Of a DNA stretch of 64,000 bases, positions 1 through 13,786 are shown piece after piece; within the stretch, counting starts at the first letter, position 1, and each line of letters starts with the position of its first letter. The stretch comes from Phaseolus vulgaris. Its lineage: Eukaryota > Streptophyta > Magnoliopsida > Fabales > Fabaceae. The notes beneath the pieces were generated by a model that made no database searches, was not told the origin of the DNA, and saw only the letters and a program-made list of their open reading frames with translations. The stretch covers positions 29,208,975 through 29,272,974 of the forward strand of contig NC_023751.2 in assembly GCF_000499845.2 (NCBI RefSeq). Direction: 5' to 3'. The translations under genes were made by a program, and so were the position numbers.

Positions 1-874
1 TCATTTTAGCCATGAGTGACTACTTTCAAATAATATTTATTTTAGTCAGAGTAGCTAGGTTTAAAAGATACTCATTTTAACAAAGAGTTGTTAAGTTCAA
101 AATATTAGTTAAAAGTGACTATATTCCCAAATAATAATTAAGGGATTCACTAGGAGTATTATTTGTAATCTTTCAAACATTGTCTTTCTAATTTTAAACT
201 ATTTGTAGTTTTTCCAAACATTGTCTAAACAACATTTTTACCCTCTATAAATCGGTACAACAACATTTTTACCTTAGACAAAATTTGACAAAAAACTTAA
301 AAGGAATTAAATCTACACTTTCAACTTTCAAAGACGGTAAGAGACAAATAAACATATTTTTCCTATATTTTCTTCTTTTGCCTGCATTATAACAATCACA
401 AAATAAAGCAGATTCATCCATTATTGCAAATTTTGTCTCTTTATGATGCAAACAAACACCAATAACCAAATGGCTAAATAGATTACTGCATAATTAGACT
501 GGAGTAATGCCCTCTTTAATGGATTGATGCCAATATTCTTAGGTGGTATAAGTTTTCTCATTAGGTAAAATATCTTACGAAATTTTGTTGAATGATCCAA
601 AATTTGTCTCAGGATATCATTGACAAACTTCTAATATTAACCATTTAGTTTGTTCTTATGCAGTGTAACTATGAAGACTTGAAAGCTTGTCTGCTTCTGA
701 ACTTGGTTACCTTAAGATAGTTGATGACCTTAGTTGTTTTACTAAGATTATATATTGTATTGATGTATAATTCACTTCAAGGTACATGCAATAGAAAGCA
801 TGTGGTTAGCAACAATTTTTCATGAAAACATTTAGTTAAATGCTTCAAAACCTAGTGGAATATGCAGACTGTTA
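1..874. other. Left flank, 3' side of the PHD gene, no gene seen
   Basis: AT-rich sequence without a convincing reading frame. The part next to 874 should hold the 3' untranslated region of the minus-strand PHD gene. The frame at 469-269 (minus) is short and has no recognisable motif. Confidence 0.5.
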
Positions 875-3800
875 TTATACTCCATCAGAGGCACTCTTGG
901 GTTTATGTTTCTGAAAGTGATCAACTTTTCCCTCCACATCTTTTCCTCCAATCATATCAATTTCCATATCAACTGGCTCCATGGCAGGTACTCTTTGAAT
1001 AGCTTTATCAATTTTAAATTGACGAAAGACTCCCCATAGGAAATGTCCACCCTTTACTTCAGCAATAACACCTGTACGAACTAGTTAATCTCAACAAATG
1101 TTGATTGAAACCCTAAACCCTAAACAAATTCAAGAAAACACAATTTTAAAAAGAAAAATTTAATATTTTGAACCTGCTCTCTCCTCTCTGAATTTTGATG
1201 TGAAATATTAATGAATGGAAAGGAATTGTAGATCAGGAAAGAGCAGAGCTAATGAATGAAGCAGTTTAGTTTACGTACCCCTTGAGTCTATGTCAAGTTG
1301 ATTTGAGGTAAATACTAGCAACTCCACTCCATCAATAAAACTTCTTAGCATTGCTTTCTCGTCATTCATAAACTTCAATATGTCATTCAGGTCCTTTCTG
1401 AACCTACATTCAATTGAGAACATGTAGGATGAGTAGCTTAAACCACAATTTTCCGCATGGCACACACCAAAAAGAAAAAGGAAAATGAAAAAGATCAAGA
1501 AAATAAGTAAGAAATGACCTATCAGTACATTCTGATGGAAAGAAGTACAATGCAATATCCTGAAGTTTAGGTGACTCATCTGGGAATATGTTAGTCAAGA
1601 CATTCAATGCAGGAAATGCCTCCAGGTGCAGGACTGATGGCATTTCTCTTGAAAATTTATATGCTTTCTTGTTAACAATGCATGGTGGTTGGGCCTCAAA
1701 CCCATCATAAAGTATCCAAGATGAAGCTGTTTGAAGAATTTGGATCTGACCCCTACAAAAAGGTCAACAGCATGTAAATTTTAGATGAGTAAAACTCTAA
1801 CCTTCACCTAATTAAATGTTTGCTTTTGCAAGTATCATATTCTTGCAATAAAGTCCTCAATTAATGGACACTTGTATATGGTACCATAGCAACCTTTGTT
1901 CTCATATAATGCCAAGAGACCATAATTAGAATTGCTTTTGTTTTGAAAATAAATAAGAATCTAGCCTATCTTCTACTAACAGAAGTGTTTTTGGGCAGCC
2001 AGAAAGTTTGAATTTAATAACAAACTCAGTTTTAAAAAAGGAAAATAATAATAATAAAATGTTCAACAATTTAGCAGCAGTCATGAGAAAAGTGATCCAA
2101 CAAGTCCACACCACGGAGTGTAGAAGGGATTTTGTTAGTATATGTCTCGACAAGTATCATCACCACCATACAAGAACCATGCTCTTAATGCAGTAACAAG
2201 TTGATAAGCATTAACAATTACAATAAAAATGCCTTGTCATATTAAGTGAGGTTGTCTACTACTTGAATCACACATCTTTGGACTTACTTAGAAACAAAAT
2301 TTTTAAGAATATTATTCATCATGAAATTCTATGCTATAATATTCCATTTTTTAAAATCAAAGATATGGTTGGAATAAGCCTATGATACATTGGAATACAC
2401 CTTAGTAAGGTGCAGTTTTTACTTTAATTATATTATAATTTGGCTACTCTAACCCGGCTAATCATAAAAGGTCATGGCTTAAGCCATATAGAGATAAGGC
2501 TTCAATACAACTTGATCTATTTTCTATATTTTTAAATTTAACTTTCTAATATTTCGAATTAAAAAAATCAAATTCATATAAGATACCGAATATGCTATCT
2601 CCTTTGTTGCTATATTTAGCGTATTCCTTGTAAGCAAAAACACATAAAATAAACTAGCCTTCTTTACTCCATTCTTGCTCTCCCTATTCCCCCATTTCCT
2701 TCCTTGGCTTTAAATTTGCTAGAAATCTATATATTTATACCTATATATAATTTTTATTAATGTTGAAGATCCCACATCGACTAGAGATTAGAGTCTTTCA
2801 TTGTATATAAGTGGGTGCAAACCTCACTTCATTGAGTCGGTTTTATGGAGTTGAGTTGGACTTAAAGTCCATTTTGTAATATGGTATTAGAGCCATTTTC
2901 AAACCTATCATTGTATATCACTTATCACGACTTCATAGGAAGTAACCTTTTTTGCACATGTCTACAACTTTAAAATACCTTAATTGATTAAATAAATTTA
3001 AAATTAAATTCTCCATAAATTAAAATTAACTTATGCACAAGCTAAAATGTAGAAGTTTTCTCATATAACTTTGCTAAATTCTTATTTTTAATTTGTGCAT
3101 AAGTTATATGGAAAAAACTTATCTAATTTTTTCTTCCTATTTTTCTCTTCTAGAAATTTTTATAGAAAAGTTATTCCGAAGAGACCCTAGACACATTAAA
3201 CCTAATTCTACACTTCCCCATAGTTTATTTGAGATTTCATAGAGGTTCGAATGTTTTACAAATTGTAATAGAATGTCATTATAGTTTAGAGGGAGGAATT
3301 TAAAAATATTTGAACTCTACGGACTTAATCACAAACTTTACAAGATCAAAACCATTTATTTCCACAAAAATATGCATACAAATCTTGCAATTGTGATTGC
3401 TTGTAATTATACCCTAACGTGGCCGAATTGGTACATGGAATGGGTTATTTACCACATTAAAGGGACGGAACAAAACTTAGTTTTCCGAACATAGATATTC
3501 AAAATAAGAGAAAAAGTCACAACACAAAAGTATATAGCTTTTATATCCACCCATGTACACAGTCATTCCTGAATTTTAATTGATACAATGTATGAGAGGA
3601 AGAGAAGAGAATATAAAAAGATATATCTAGGAACTAAGTACAGCACAAAACACACATCACCTTTACAATAAATTGTATTTAAGACTATTTATTTTAACAC
3701 TCCCCAGTCAAGCCAGAGCATACAAATTATATGTGTAGAGCTTGGAACAAATAAATTCAACCTGAGATCCTCTCAACGATTTTATTAACACATTTACAAG

Positions 3801-6800
3801 TTCATCATTTGATCCGACAAACTCAATGCAAATTTCCTTGGACAACAACTTTAATAAAAAAGATAATTGATTTCTATGTGTTTAATCCTCTCACAGAATA
3901 CTGGATTGGAAGCAATGTGGAGAGCAACTTGGTTATCAATCTCACCAAAACCTAATTCTTGGAAGATCCGCTAGTTCCAATCTCATTATAACCACCAATT
4001 GGAATTTAATGTAAAAGCTAAAGGGAGATCCGCTAGTTTCAATCTCATTATAACGACCAATTGGAATTTAATGTGCAAGAGAGATGCAAGGTAAAAGAGT
4101 TAGCAATGACAAGTTTAAGGCCAAAAAAGAGCTACATACCTCCAAGCATGAATTGAGGAGGGTAAAAATTTACGATAAAGGTTCAAGTTTTTCTGAATAC
4201 TCTGAGGGTCATTTTTTTCCATATTAGACCTGTTACACTCAGCATCGTCGCTATGTTCACCACCTGAGGAAAGGAAAGGGAATAAGATAAGATATGATAG
4301 CTTTAGAACCCCACGGGATGCAAGTGACTAATATCGTCATACATCATACATATACTATATAATTTTAGACTTAAACACGAGGAAAGTCCAATTAAAAAAA
4401 AAAACTAGTTCATTAGATGGAATAACCTCAAGACTCAAGTACCACATCAAATAGTTTATCCTACTCAATATAGGACTCCTAATACATACATAATACAACC
4501 CTTACATTTGCATTTAACAACAGTTAAAAAAGCATCAAACGTAACACAGAAGTAAATCATAACAAGAAAAGTATCCTTCCTGAACCATCAATAGCGAAAG
4601 ACTTTTTTGCTGATAAATCTTCAAAAGGGCTCTCTTTTGTAGGCTTTTATTTCTGAGCATCATGAGCCTGTACATTTTTATCAGCTATTACCACCAAAAG
4701 GTTGCTGATTTTCTTCTATACACTCTTGTGTTGATCCTACTAGAACCAGTCTCACTAAAAGAAATCACAAACTTATCTCCTGGTAAACTTGAAAAGCCGA
4801 AGATTTAAAACATTTTTTTTCTAAACCAGTCATACTGTGGTTGTATATCTCTGATAGTTCAAACTCTTATACAGTCAGTATCAGTAAATGGAAATTATAT
4901 TTAGACTCGGGATCTATTCGGAGAAATTTCTCCAAAAGCATTCATATGAGAGAAAAATAAGAAAAAACAAAATGAGTTTCTCAATAAGCTAAAATTAGCT
5001 TACGTACAACTTAAAAATAAGAATTTAGAAAAGTTATGAAAAGCTTTTACAAATTAGCCTATTAATGATCTAATTTTAGCTTATGAAAAAACTCATTTCT
5101 TTTTTCTTCTTATTTTTCTCTCCAAAAAGTGTTATTGGAAAAACTTATCCAAAAGACTCTTAATACATGATAACTTATTTTAAAACAATTCAGAGAGTTA
5201 GTAACTTAAAGATTATATATCTTTAACTATACACACACAAATGAAATGAATCCAAGCAGAGAGTGTAAGAAACTCTGACTAGACAGGAATAAGCAAGCTC
5301 AAGTGCACATTTTATTTCCATCAAATCGGATTAAAACCAAGGCAAATTCAGCACACTTAAAATTTTGTGCTTTCAAGAACATGCACCATAAACATTAAGA
5401 AGAATAGACGTGAAAGCAAAGATGAACAGAAATTCCCACCTTTAAATAATGAGCAAGAAGCATGTTGGTTAGTCATTGGCTTCTTGCGTACTTCATCATT
5501 TCTTGGAAGCTTTCCAAGTACTTTAGGAGGTAATATGGGAAGATTTGCTTTTGGAGACAGGGAGGGAATCTTGGGAATAACATTTTTTGACACAGCCGAA
5601 GCCTTCCCAGAAGAAAGTCTAATGACTTCATCCAAGTCAAGGTACTTCACTTTTCCTCCTCTGACAGATGGTTTCCTTTTAGAAGCCCACGAACCAACAA
5701 CCTGATTCACTTTACGTTGTGAAGTTGAATCATGCTTGGATTGGCAAGTCTCACAGAGCCAGTCTTCAGGAATTATTGTGGTATTAATTTGAATGCAATA
5801 ACTGAAATGGGATGGATATAGCATTGATTAACAAACAAGGTTTTATGCTGCACTTATACTACTGTAAATGCATATATAAAAAAACATAGGTCAAGCCAAA
5901 GCCAGTGATTTGTCAGGTCATACGAAAATGTGTAAAATTATACGCAAATTAAGTTGTAAATTTGCACTTTTTTAGTCTTTCTCTAATCTTTCTAATAATG
6001 CAAATATTTACAGTTTTTATGTTCTAAACCTTCCTGGCAAAAGAATGCAAATTCAAATAGATAAGATAGATATACCACTTGCCTGATTTTTTTCTCATTA
6101 ATGAGTTTTCTTAATAAGACGAGAAAGTAATTATGCCACAAAAATTAAAAGTCAGAAAAAAAAAAGTACAAGAAAGAGAATGGCCAATTGGAGATCATTA
6201 CGCATGTCGAATCACGCTGCATTTAGAGCAAGTAACAACTTTTTCTACGAAACCACGAGCACCACATATATCACATCGTTCAAGCTGCAAGGAATAATGA
6301 ACACATAAATATCTATTTGATTAAGTCCAAGTAAAGTCTCACTCCCTAAGTATAAGGGAAATGAGGAGATATATTAAAATGGAAAAGCTAATCTGGTGAA
6401 CTCTTATTTAAGTAGACATTCTATTTGAAGACGCTGAGGAAACTAGATACCCAAGAAAGTACGAAGCAAATTGTAATTCAAAAGTCAAGTGGGAGAGCTA
6501 AAAATCAATGGTTAAGAAAGGTTAACATATGCAGATTACAGAATCACTACCGGTTAGGAACCAAGAATTGAAAAGAGAAAGCAACAAAAAAAATTATTGA
6601 ATAAAATGAAGAAAAAAATTCAAAAGTTTCCCTCATAAAGGATTTCTCCATTCACAAAGAGCTAATGCTTAATGTACAAAATGAACATCATTCCTCTATC
6701 CTTTCTTCTTCCCTAATTTATATCTTATTGACACCTTAAGTAACTAATTTACTCATTAATATTCTAACTATCTTGACTAACTTCTTCATACACCCTAACA

Positions 6801-9327
6801 ATACAATACAACCTTCCTAAAATTGAACCTTGTCCTCAAGGCTGGAATTGTGGAAGCTAGATCCCAAGCTCATCTTGATCACCATGATCTTCATCTGCCC
6901 ACCTACAAGCATTGCAATGGTTTCTTGCCATAGGAATGAGAACCAACAGTCACAACATGCAAACACAGGTTTGGCGGCTTTGGTGGTGGTCAGGACGAAA
7001 CTAGACTCTGTATAACATGAAGCACTATTACTGCCACTGAGCCTTCCTTTTTCTCTGACCCCATTGCTGAGTTGTCATCCATAGTCGCATAAAAGTTTAA
7101 TGCCAAAGGCTCATCCAACACGTTAAAATTCCAAGATTCCAATACCATTGATGTTCCAACCACCTTCATGATTGAATCTGGGCTCAACAAAGAATTTTTA
7201 TTATGGAAATATGAATTTTAAAAACAGTTATGCATGATTGCATCTCCACCTCCAACTTCTTTTTTGTTTAACTCTACAATTGGATTATCAAGAAATTAAT
7301 CTTTACAGCCCACAACCTCACTCTATTGATGCATCAACTTCTTCCTCCATCATGATCTTTGCTTCTCTTGCTAATTTCACATCATTTTTGGTTTCTTCTC
7401 CACTACAAAGAATGTAAGTTTCTATTATTGAACCTTCTTTGCTTCTACTTTCTGATTTCAAGAATTGCAATAGATTACCATACCATCACACTTAAAACTG
7501 TTACTCTTTGACTCAGCTTCCCCTTCTATGCTTCTACCAAAGGCGGGTAGTTCCACCTTTTTTGTCTAAGAACCGGCCTCCACTTCAATGCATTTTGACC
7601 CACTTTCCTCCATTGCTATTTTAGTCTTACTCAGTCAGACGTGGATCACCCTCTTCATTCAATATTTTGTGCAGCATGTGTTTCAGCTCTAAAATGTTGG
7701 CCCTCTCTTTCAAGAAGACTGAGGAAGTCTCCATTTCTTTGCTACAGGCCTCCATCTCAGTTTGCTCTTCTTGCTTAATGGCAGTCAATCTTTCAAAGAT
7801 GTGGCTATCATAGCTATCTTTGAATCATTTTATAAAAGCTGTGAAAAATGATTCCCAATCTGAATTCTTGGTTATATTTGGCACCAATAATAGAAACAAA
7901 GCTTGTCATGCCCTCCATGCTCATGAATGCATACTGTAGCTTTTGCAATGAATGAATTTTTTGCACATCAGAATTTTTCAGCCCTAGCAATCCAACCAAT
8001 GGGATCTGCCCCCAAAATCTACACAATGAACATTCTTCTTCCCCTATTTACATCTTACACCTCAAGTAACTAACAAACTCATTAATATTCCAACTATCTT
8101 AACTAACTTCTCCTTATACCCTAATAAACCAGTGAAGTTCGTAATTGATAACCTAGCAACCTTACGCAACGTCAAAACTAGTCTTCCATGGGTAAGCCAT
8201 GGTAATAAGCACTCGCAAAACCGTCCCCTTGAAAACTAGTTGTTAAGGGGAGAGAATCAATTAAACATTTAAGTACTTCATCCAGCATCCCAAACTACTC
8301 AAGCTGACACTTTATGCCACTCCATTTAGCCTTTCTAGTCAGCCCCACCATAGAGAGCCCTTTTTGATAAACCAAAAGCTAGTTTTGATACCAACTGATA
8401 GGCTGTAGAAGAACCCTCTCTTAAAAGATAAGAAGAGATAATCAAATTCTTAAAATCATGAGCACATCAAACTACTCTACGGGAGACTTAACCCAAATCC
8501 CATATTACCACCCTACCTAAGTTTGTGTGTACTTGGGCAACCCCCCTTAAAAAGCTAGTTTAGAGGGGGAGAACCAAGTAAAAATACTTCATCAAGCTTC
8601 CCATAATACTCGATGTTAGACTTAGAATCCCTATAATACCCAAGTCCTTATCGTACCACCACCCCTAAAGCAGATTGTTCTTTCATGCACCAACAATAAA
8701 CTTTGATACCAATGATACGCATCCAAAAACTCGTGGAACCTACCTTAGAAGTTAGTTGTCAAGGGGGAGAAAGAGAATCAAACACTCATACTCCACCAAT
8801 CATCCCACCACACTACTCAATGTGGAATTTAAACACTCCATAATACTCAATCCTTATCACACTGCCACTTTGTAAGGGAAAAAGATTGAGTTTGAAGAAA
8901 TTGCTAGTGCATTCTAGAATTCAGCAAGTTTCATATATTACAACCTTGGTGCATATATGACTCGTACTAACAAACATGGTAATTAATTAAAGCTAATGTG
9001 TGCCCAAACGAAGGAGGAATTTAATAAGTTATTTACTCTAATAGTCATGGCTGAAATTAACACTTGCCAACTATACCACAAAGTCTGCTTTGGAGCATAA
9101 CGTGAAAGCTTCTTAGTGTTTCAAGGAAGTATCATTCAAAAATCAATGTAGTAAGTAACAAGTGATATAAAATTTTGACTCTTAAATTACACAACCCAGC
9201 ACAATGCTCTAATAAAGAATCAAACTCCACCAGAAAACCATACAATAAAAAATTATAAACAACCACACAATAAGCTAGTGGACTTTGTTTTTTTGCTTAC
9301 CTTGATATTTTGCTTGGGTGGCTGCAT
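875..9327 (-). CDS. PHD-finger protein with AIPP2-like (SPOC-like) C-terminal domain, 420 aa, nine exons
   Basis: Nine exons close in frame (1263 nt): 9327-9301, 6284-6202, 5801-5440, 4754-4692, 4633-4586, 4263-4140, 1752-1519, 1403-1279, 1071-875 (TAA). A complete C4HC3 PHD finger is built across exons 2 and 3: Cys13, Cys16, Cys28, Cys31, His36, Cys39, Cys53 and Cys56, with the usual Trp51 two residues before the last Cys pair. A basic, Lys/Pro-rich linker follows to about residue 190. Residues about 228-380 (motifs SIHAWRGQ, YDGFEAQPPC, LYFFPSECTDR, FLWGVF) match the conserved C-terminal domain of the plant PHD1-3/5-6 and AIPP2 family, whose Arabidopsis members act with BAH and CPL2 proteins in chromatin reading and transcription termination. 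The protein is much shorter than AIPP2 itself and nearer the small family members. ATG is the first codon of exon 1, before the donor at 9300. Exons 4 and 5 are the least certain: they are separated by a 58-nt intron, and the donor at 4585 is weak. Function in this plant is inferred from family only. Confidence 0.87.
2760..2900 (+). repeat. TRIM-type LTR with primer-binding site, in PHD intron
   Basis: The segment starts TGTTGAAGATCCCACATCGA, continues with the hallmark ATATAAGTGGGTGCAAACCT, and is followed by ATGGTATTAGAGCC, a variant of the initiator-methionine-tRNA primer site. It belongs to the short LTR family found many times in this window. No internal coding sequence is present. Confidence 0.8.
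3480..3965 (-). mobile_element. Copia fragment: RNase H tail and LTR, antisense
   Basis: On the minus strand 3965-3700 reads, with stops and shifts, as the end of a Ty1/copia RNase H domain (DNQVALHIASNPVF, then RIKHIEI) and runs into an LTR-like sequence to about 3480. It lies in the PHD gene intron between 1752 and 4140. Degenerate and not coding. Confidence 0.7.
3965..4075. repeat. Direct duplication of about 48 bp, 62-bp period
   Basis: GATCCGCTAGTT(C/T)CAATC followed by CTCATTATAAC and CAATTGGAATTTAATGT occurs at 3965-4012 and again at 4027-4074 with two or three differences. It abuts the copia RNase H remnant and lies close to the splice donor at 4140. Confidence 0.85.
6590..8120 (-). 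mobile_element. Gypsy-type LTR retrotransposon remnant in intron 1 of the PHD gene
   Basis: Reading the minus strand, an LTR start (8120-8040) and a longer LTR copy (6800-6590) flank a gag remnant. The two share AATATTAATGAGT, GTTACTT(A/G)AGGTGT and AAATTAGGG or AAATAGGGG. Between them the phrase DPIGWIARAEKF, then SMEG, matches the Ty3/gypsy gag signature that precedes a capsid domain, but frames are broken by many stops. Next to the second LTR is TTGAGGACAAGGTT, typical of the region before a gypsy 3' LTR. Pol is absent, so this is an internally deleted relic. Confidence 0.72.
8215..8875. repeat. Three diverged copies of a roughly 110-bp unit
   Basis: Units at about 8215-8345, 8545-8660 and 8740-8870 share the order AACTAGTTGT(C/T)AAGGGG, GAGAATCAA, CTTCATCCAGC/CACCAATC, CATCCCA.ACTACTCAA and TAATACTCAA..CCTTATC. 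Spacing is irregular and the copies have diverged strongly. They lie in the long intron 1 of the PHD gene next to the gypsy relic; no coding content is seen. Confidence 0.55.
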
Positions 9328-9840
9328 TGTGTTGCGGGGGTACTATACTCTTTGTTCAAAGGAAGAAAAAGCGACAGAAAAGGGTTAGTCCTAAAAAACT
9401 GCAATGTTTAGCTCTTTGGCAAAAACTGAAAGCATGCAATGTAGTATCAGTATGAAGTATAAGTATGCACAAATAAAAAAAATTGTTCATGCAGACCTAG
9501 TTCGACTCCATGGTGATGAACTGGGTGAAATACAAATACTTAACCAAAAAATACGAAAAAGGGGTTTGAGTTTGAGTGAGGAAAAAGCTCTTTCTTTCTT
9601 CTCCTCTTCTTCACTTCTACAATGGTTGGCTGAATGAAAGAAAAAGACTTTTAGCTTTTCCTTGGCTCCATTCTCTGCTAAGCTCTGTGAATGCGTGAAA
9701 CTTCCTCAACAAGTTTCATTACCTCTTTTGGGTTGAGAAGATTGGTAGAGAGAGAGAAATGTGAAAAGTGAAAATGAAAAGAAAAACACTGAAACCGCAA
9801 TTTGTTCAGGTCAAAGAATAGTCAAAGCATAAGGACAAAA
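9328..9840 (-). promoter_or_regulatory. Probable 5' untranslated region and promoter of the PHD gene
   Basis: Sequence upstream of the ATG at 9327 (minus strand). It is richer in GAAA/CTTT tracts than the flanking DNA and lacks a reading frame of its own worth keeping. I cannot place a TATA box with confidence. Confidence 0.4.
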
Positions 9841-11118
9841 CATGGACACCCATTTGGAATCATTTTCATTAAGTGAACTTTTATTTTAAAAATTATTTGG
9901 CTGATAAAAGTGAGCTTAAAAGAGCAAATTGGGGAAAGCCAAATCCAAAAAAGAGCGAATGGAAGATGCTGCATTTAAGTGATTGTTTAGCTTATGCATC
10001 AAACATTGTTTGTTCATCTCTTTATTCTTAAAGATTCTTAATGTAGTTTGATTTATGTAAAAGGGTTGGGATACCCTTTTTGTATTCCTCTTAATTTAAT
10101 TTTATTCTTTACTTATCAAAAAAAAAAAAATGCAATTTTACATCTCTCAGTTATGCTGATACCTCAAATACAAAAAAAAATATGAAAAAATTAAATCAAA
10201 ACTCATATATTAACAAAAACGATACATATAGAATATACCTAATTTTAATATCAGACTAAATGATATTATACCAATGAAAATTCATTACGTGCTCCTTCGT
10301 TTGGCATCGGATTTTTCTTTTAACAATGTGGTAAATTTTCACACCTTAATTATTGAAATGAAAAAAAGTTTAAAAAATTATTAAAATAAATAATTCATTT
10401 TAGACATAACATGTGAAGTTGTCTTGAAGTCGCCTCAATGTTAAATTAACATGAATGTACTTTACTCAGATTTTAATTGAAGTCAAAGACGTGTTTCTTC
10501 CATACAATTTACTCATTTTATTAATTTTTTAAGAGTTTATCTATCTCATTAATTAACGTGTGGAATTGCATTTTATTAGTAAAAGATATGTTATAATTTT
10601 AAAAATAAAATATTTTAAGAAAATAAAATGCTTTTGGTTTTTATTTTTTTAACTTTAAGACTTTATTGTTGATAATTTTAAATGGATGAATTCAATATTT
10701 TTTTTTAAAATATGATATTAGTCCATCTTTATATTTAAATATATACAATAATTTTCTGTAACAAAATTAGTAAAACGAGTAAATTTATATATGTTTTAAA
10801 GTTTGAGAATTAATTAATTTTTAAAGTGTAACAAATAAAATTGTACTTACTCATTCACTTATTAGTTATCTTCCAAAATATATTGTGATATCTTATAACA
10901 TCATCATTACATATAGCAAAAGAATGAATTCACTAATTTTTTTAACATTTTTTTTATTTTCTTATTGGATTTTATATTGTTATTTGAAGGTTTAAAATTT
11001 ATATAACAACGCATATTCGTTATATTGTATATTATTATCATTTTATTCTTTTTACTAACTTAAATATTAAGGAATCTTTTATAAGTGAATTTTTATTTCA
11101 TATTCAAATATTATCTTT

Positions 11119-11880
11119 TAGGTTGTTTTGATTGGAGAGAAAGTGTGTGAGGATTTAAGAGGAAAGTATGAAGAGGGTGAGTATGTTTGGATTTGGATAT
11201 GTTAGGCTGGATTTGTGAGAAAAATTTATTGAAGTTTGTAAGTTATACCATGATTATGAAGAATTTTTTTAATTTGTTTAGAAATTGTAAAATGTAAGTT
11301 TACAAATATACTCTTGTATTTAAAAATATTTAAATAATGAAATATAAAGTATTTTTGTGTAGATTTAAGTTAATTAAAATATTGTAAATTATTTTCAGTA
11401 CTATTGAATAATTTATTTTAGTGTTGTTCATTAATTATTTTCGGGAGAAAATACGAGTTATTTAATATTATTTAAACATGGAAAGAATCATAAAAATAAT
11501 ATTATCTAAGCATATACAAATTTACCGTTATATTTATTTATACATTTTGAATGTATTTTTCTATTTATTGAATTAAATTGTATGTAGATATATAATCATG
11601 TAAATTTTTAGATGATATTTTATAATGAAAAAATGTTATGTGTAGAGTAAATTGTACAACAAATTTATTTATAAAGAAGAGAAAATATATAGAACAAAGT
11701 ATGAAATATCATACAACATGATAGAAAAATAATAGAAACAAAAGGTATTATTATATATATTATTGCATGAATAACAAAACAAAAAATAAGGTCAAAACAA
11801 GAAAACACCATCATCCTACTTTTTTCCTCCAATCTTTGCATCTTAGGAGAGCAAAGAAATCACTCTTCATGCAGATTGAC
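11119..11880 (-). repeat. Probable third, inverted and degenerate relative of the AT-rich element
   Basis: GTTTGGATTTGG, GTGAGAAAAATTTATTGAAG and AAATGTAAGTTTACAAATAT, read on the plus strand, correspond to the reverse complement of the right half of copies A and B. The far end near 11826-11845 is less clear. Assignment rests on this partial match. Confidence 0.45.
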
Positions 11881-13043
11881 TCTACCCTCTTCCTATCCCT
11901 TCACATCCTTCCTCTTCAACATTGAAATATTTGAATCAAACACAACCTTAAAGTTCATTATAAGAAGTCAATATTTCATTAGTCACACTTTTCGATGTAA
12001 CTCTATCATAAAAATTATCACAAAATGTAGAAACATATTGAGTTTGACATCTCATAAAAAATAAAGTTTGAAAAATAACTTTAATTCTTAGTATTCATTA
12101 CTAAACTAATTATTTACACCCATAATTATATTTATAATTGATATACTTTTGTTACCTCAGTTCAGTTAATCCAAATCACCATTATATGTACGCACTATTG
12201 TAAAAAGGAAATCACATTGTACTTATTTTCAAATCTTCCCTTTCTTTGTTTAAATAAGCATAGGCATGCAACATTCGTATAAAATTGTCATTACATCATT
12301 TGTATAAATGATGTAATAAATGTTTTATAATAAGAGAGTGATTCTTATTTGATGAATTTTTCCATGCTCTTGAAATTCAAGAATATATATATAAATTTAG
12401 TTCTATATCGTTGATTTGAGAATATTAATATATAATAAGTATTATGATATGCAAATATTTCTTTATGTAGATTTTATTATTCATATATGTTACTATTTAT
12501 TATGTATGTTCAAATCCTTTTTAAGGTGTTACGTTAATTTCTCTCAACAATTAACCATTAAATATACAATGTCTTTTTGAGCAAAATACATAGTTTATCT
12601 AAGATATAAACTAATTTATTTATAAGATTAAACAACAAGTACGCAATGTCTCTCTAGGTCAACTACATATAAAGCCTCTTTAGACTATACAACAAAAGTT
12701 GCTTAGATTACAAGTTTTACTCTCAACAAAGAAGATATAAAATTTACATTCACTACACTCGAGATCTAACTTCACAATAGTAAAGAATATACAAATATGA
12801 TTTATCTTTCTATGTCGTCTAACAAATGAAATATAAGCTAAGCATTTGAAGTTTTTTCATCTTTTTCAAATGTACATAAGGCTCTTTTAATATAACTTTG
12901 ATCCTTCATATTTTTTTTACATGGAAAAGATTTCTTTCGTGAAGATCCAAAAGGAACCAATTTAGCTTAGTACTTTAGAAGATCTTTTGTCAAAACTTTG
13001 TCAAAAGGTTATGAATTTGTGTTGACATTGTTATATAAGTTTA

Positions 13044-13786
13044 AGGGTCCGTTTGTTTTTTAGCGATGAAAGGCAAAGTTATATTGTTTTAAAAAAAATA
13101 CAAAAATCAAAGCAATAAAATATATTAAAACACAAAAATCGAAAAAGTTTTTACATTCTAAACTTTCTTTTTCGTACATTTGCGAGAAAAGTTATATATA
13201 TATATATATATATATAATTAATTAATTATAATTTACTTTTTTATTTTTTTATTTTAAATTTAAATTATTCTTATTTTTATTTAAGTAGAACTATAATTAA
13301 AATATAAAAAATATAATTAAAATCATAAAAAATTATTATTATAAAATAACATAATTAATTATATTATATATATAATAAATTATAAATATATTTTTAAAAA
13401 TTAAAAAAAAATAAAATTATATAATAATTATTAATTACAAAAAAAAATATAAAATTAATAATTTTATTTAATATAAAAATGACTTTTTATTAAATATTTA
13501 AATAATATTTTAATTAAAAATAATTATAATTTATAAATAAATAAATTAAATTATATTTTTAACAATTTTTAAATGTAAGGGCAAATATGTAAAGTTACAT
13601 TTTATCAATTAAAAAAATACAACTTCAATCACACCCATTACATCACTCACAAACTTTCACAAACTTTCCTTGTACTTTCCACTATATTTACCTTAATCAA
13701 AACACTCTAACTTTCTTTACACTTTCTCTTCAAATCATCTCAAATTCACTTCTCCATTTCCACTTTCTAATCCAAACAAAGCCTAA
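13044..13786 (+). mobile_element. AT-rich non-autonomous element, copy A
   Basis: Starts GGTCCGTTTGTTTTTTAGCG and ends CTAATCCAAACAAAGCC, giving weak inverted ends (CCGTTTG against CAAACAAAG). The interior is almost pure A/T and has no coding capacity. It aligns over its whole length with copy B at 14450-15222, including GAAAGGCAAAG near the left end, TTAATTAATTA with ATTTACTTTTTTA in the middle, and the right-end block TCAATCACACCCAT..CAT...TCACAAACTTT. Size and structure suggest a MITE or deleted DNA transposon. Confidence 0.65.
13192..13217. repeat. TA microsatellite
   Basis: Thirteen TA units inside AT-rich element copy A, at the position where copy B has a shorter TATATATATAT run. Confidence 0.95.

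Noticed and set aside
5367..5705. 112-codon plus-strand frame
   Set aside because: It is the reverse strand of PHD gene exon 3, whose minus-strand reading carries the end of the PHD finger and joins in frame with its neighbours.
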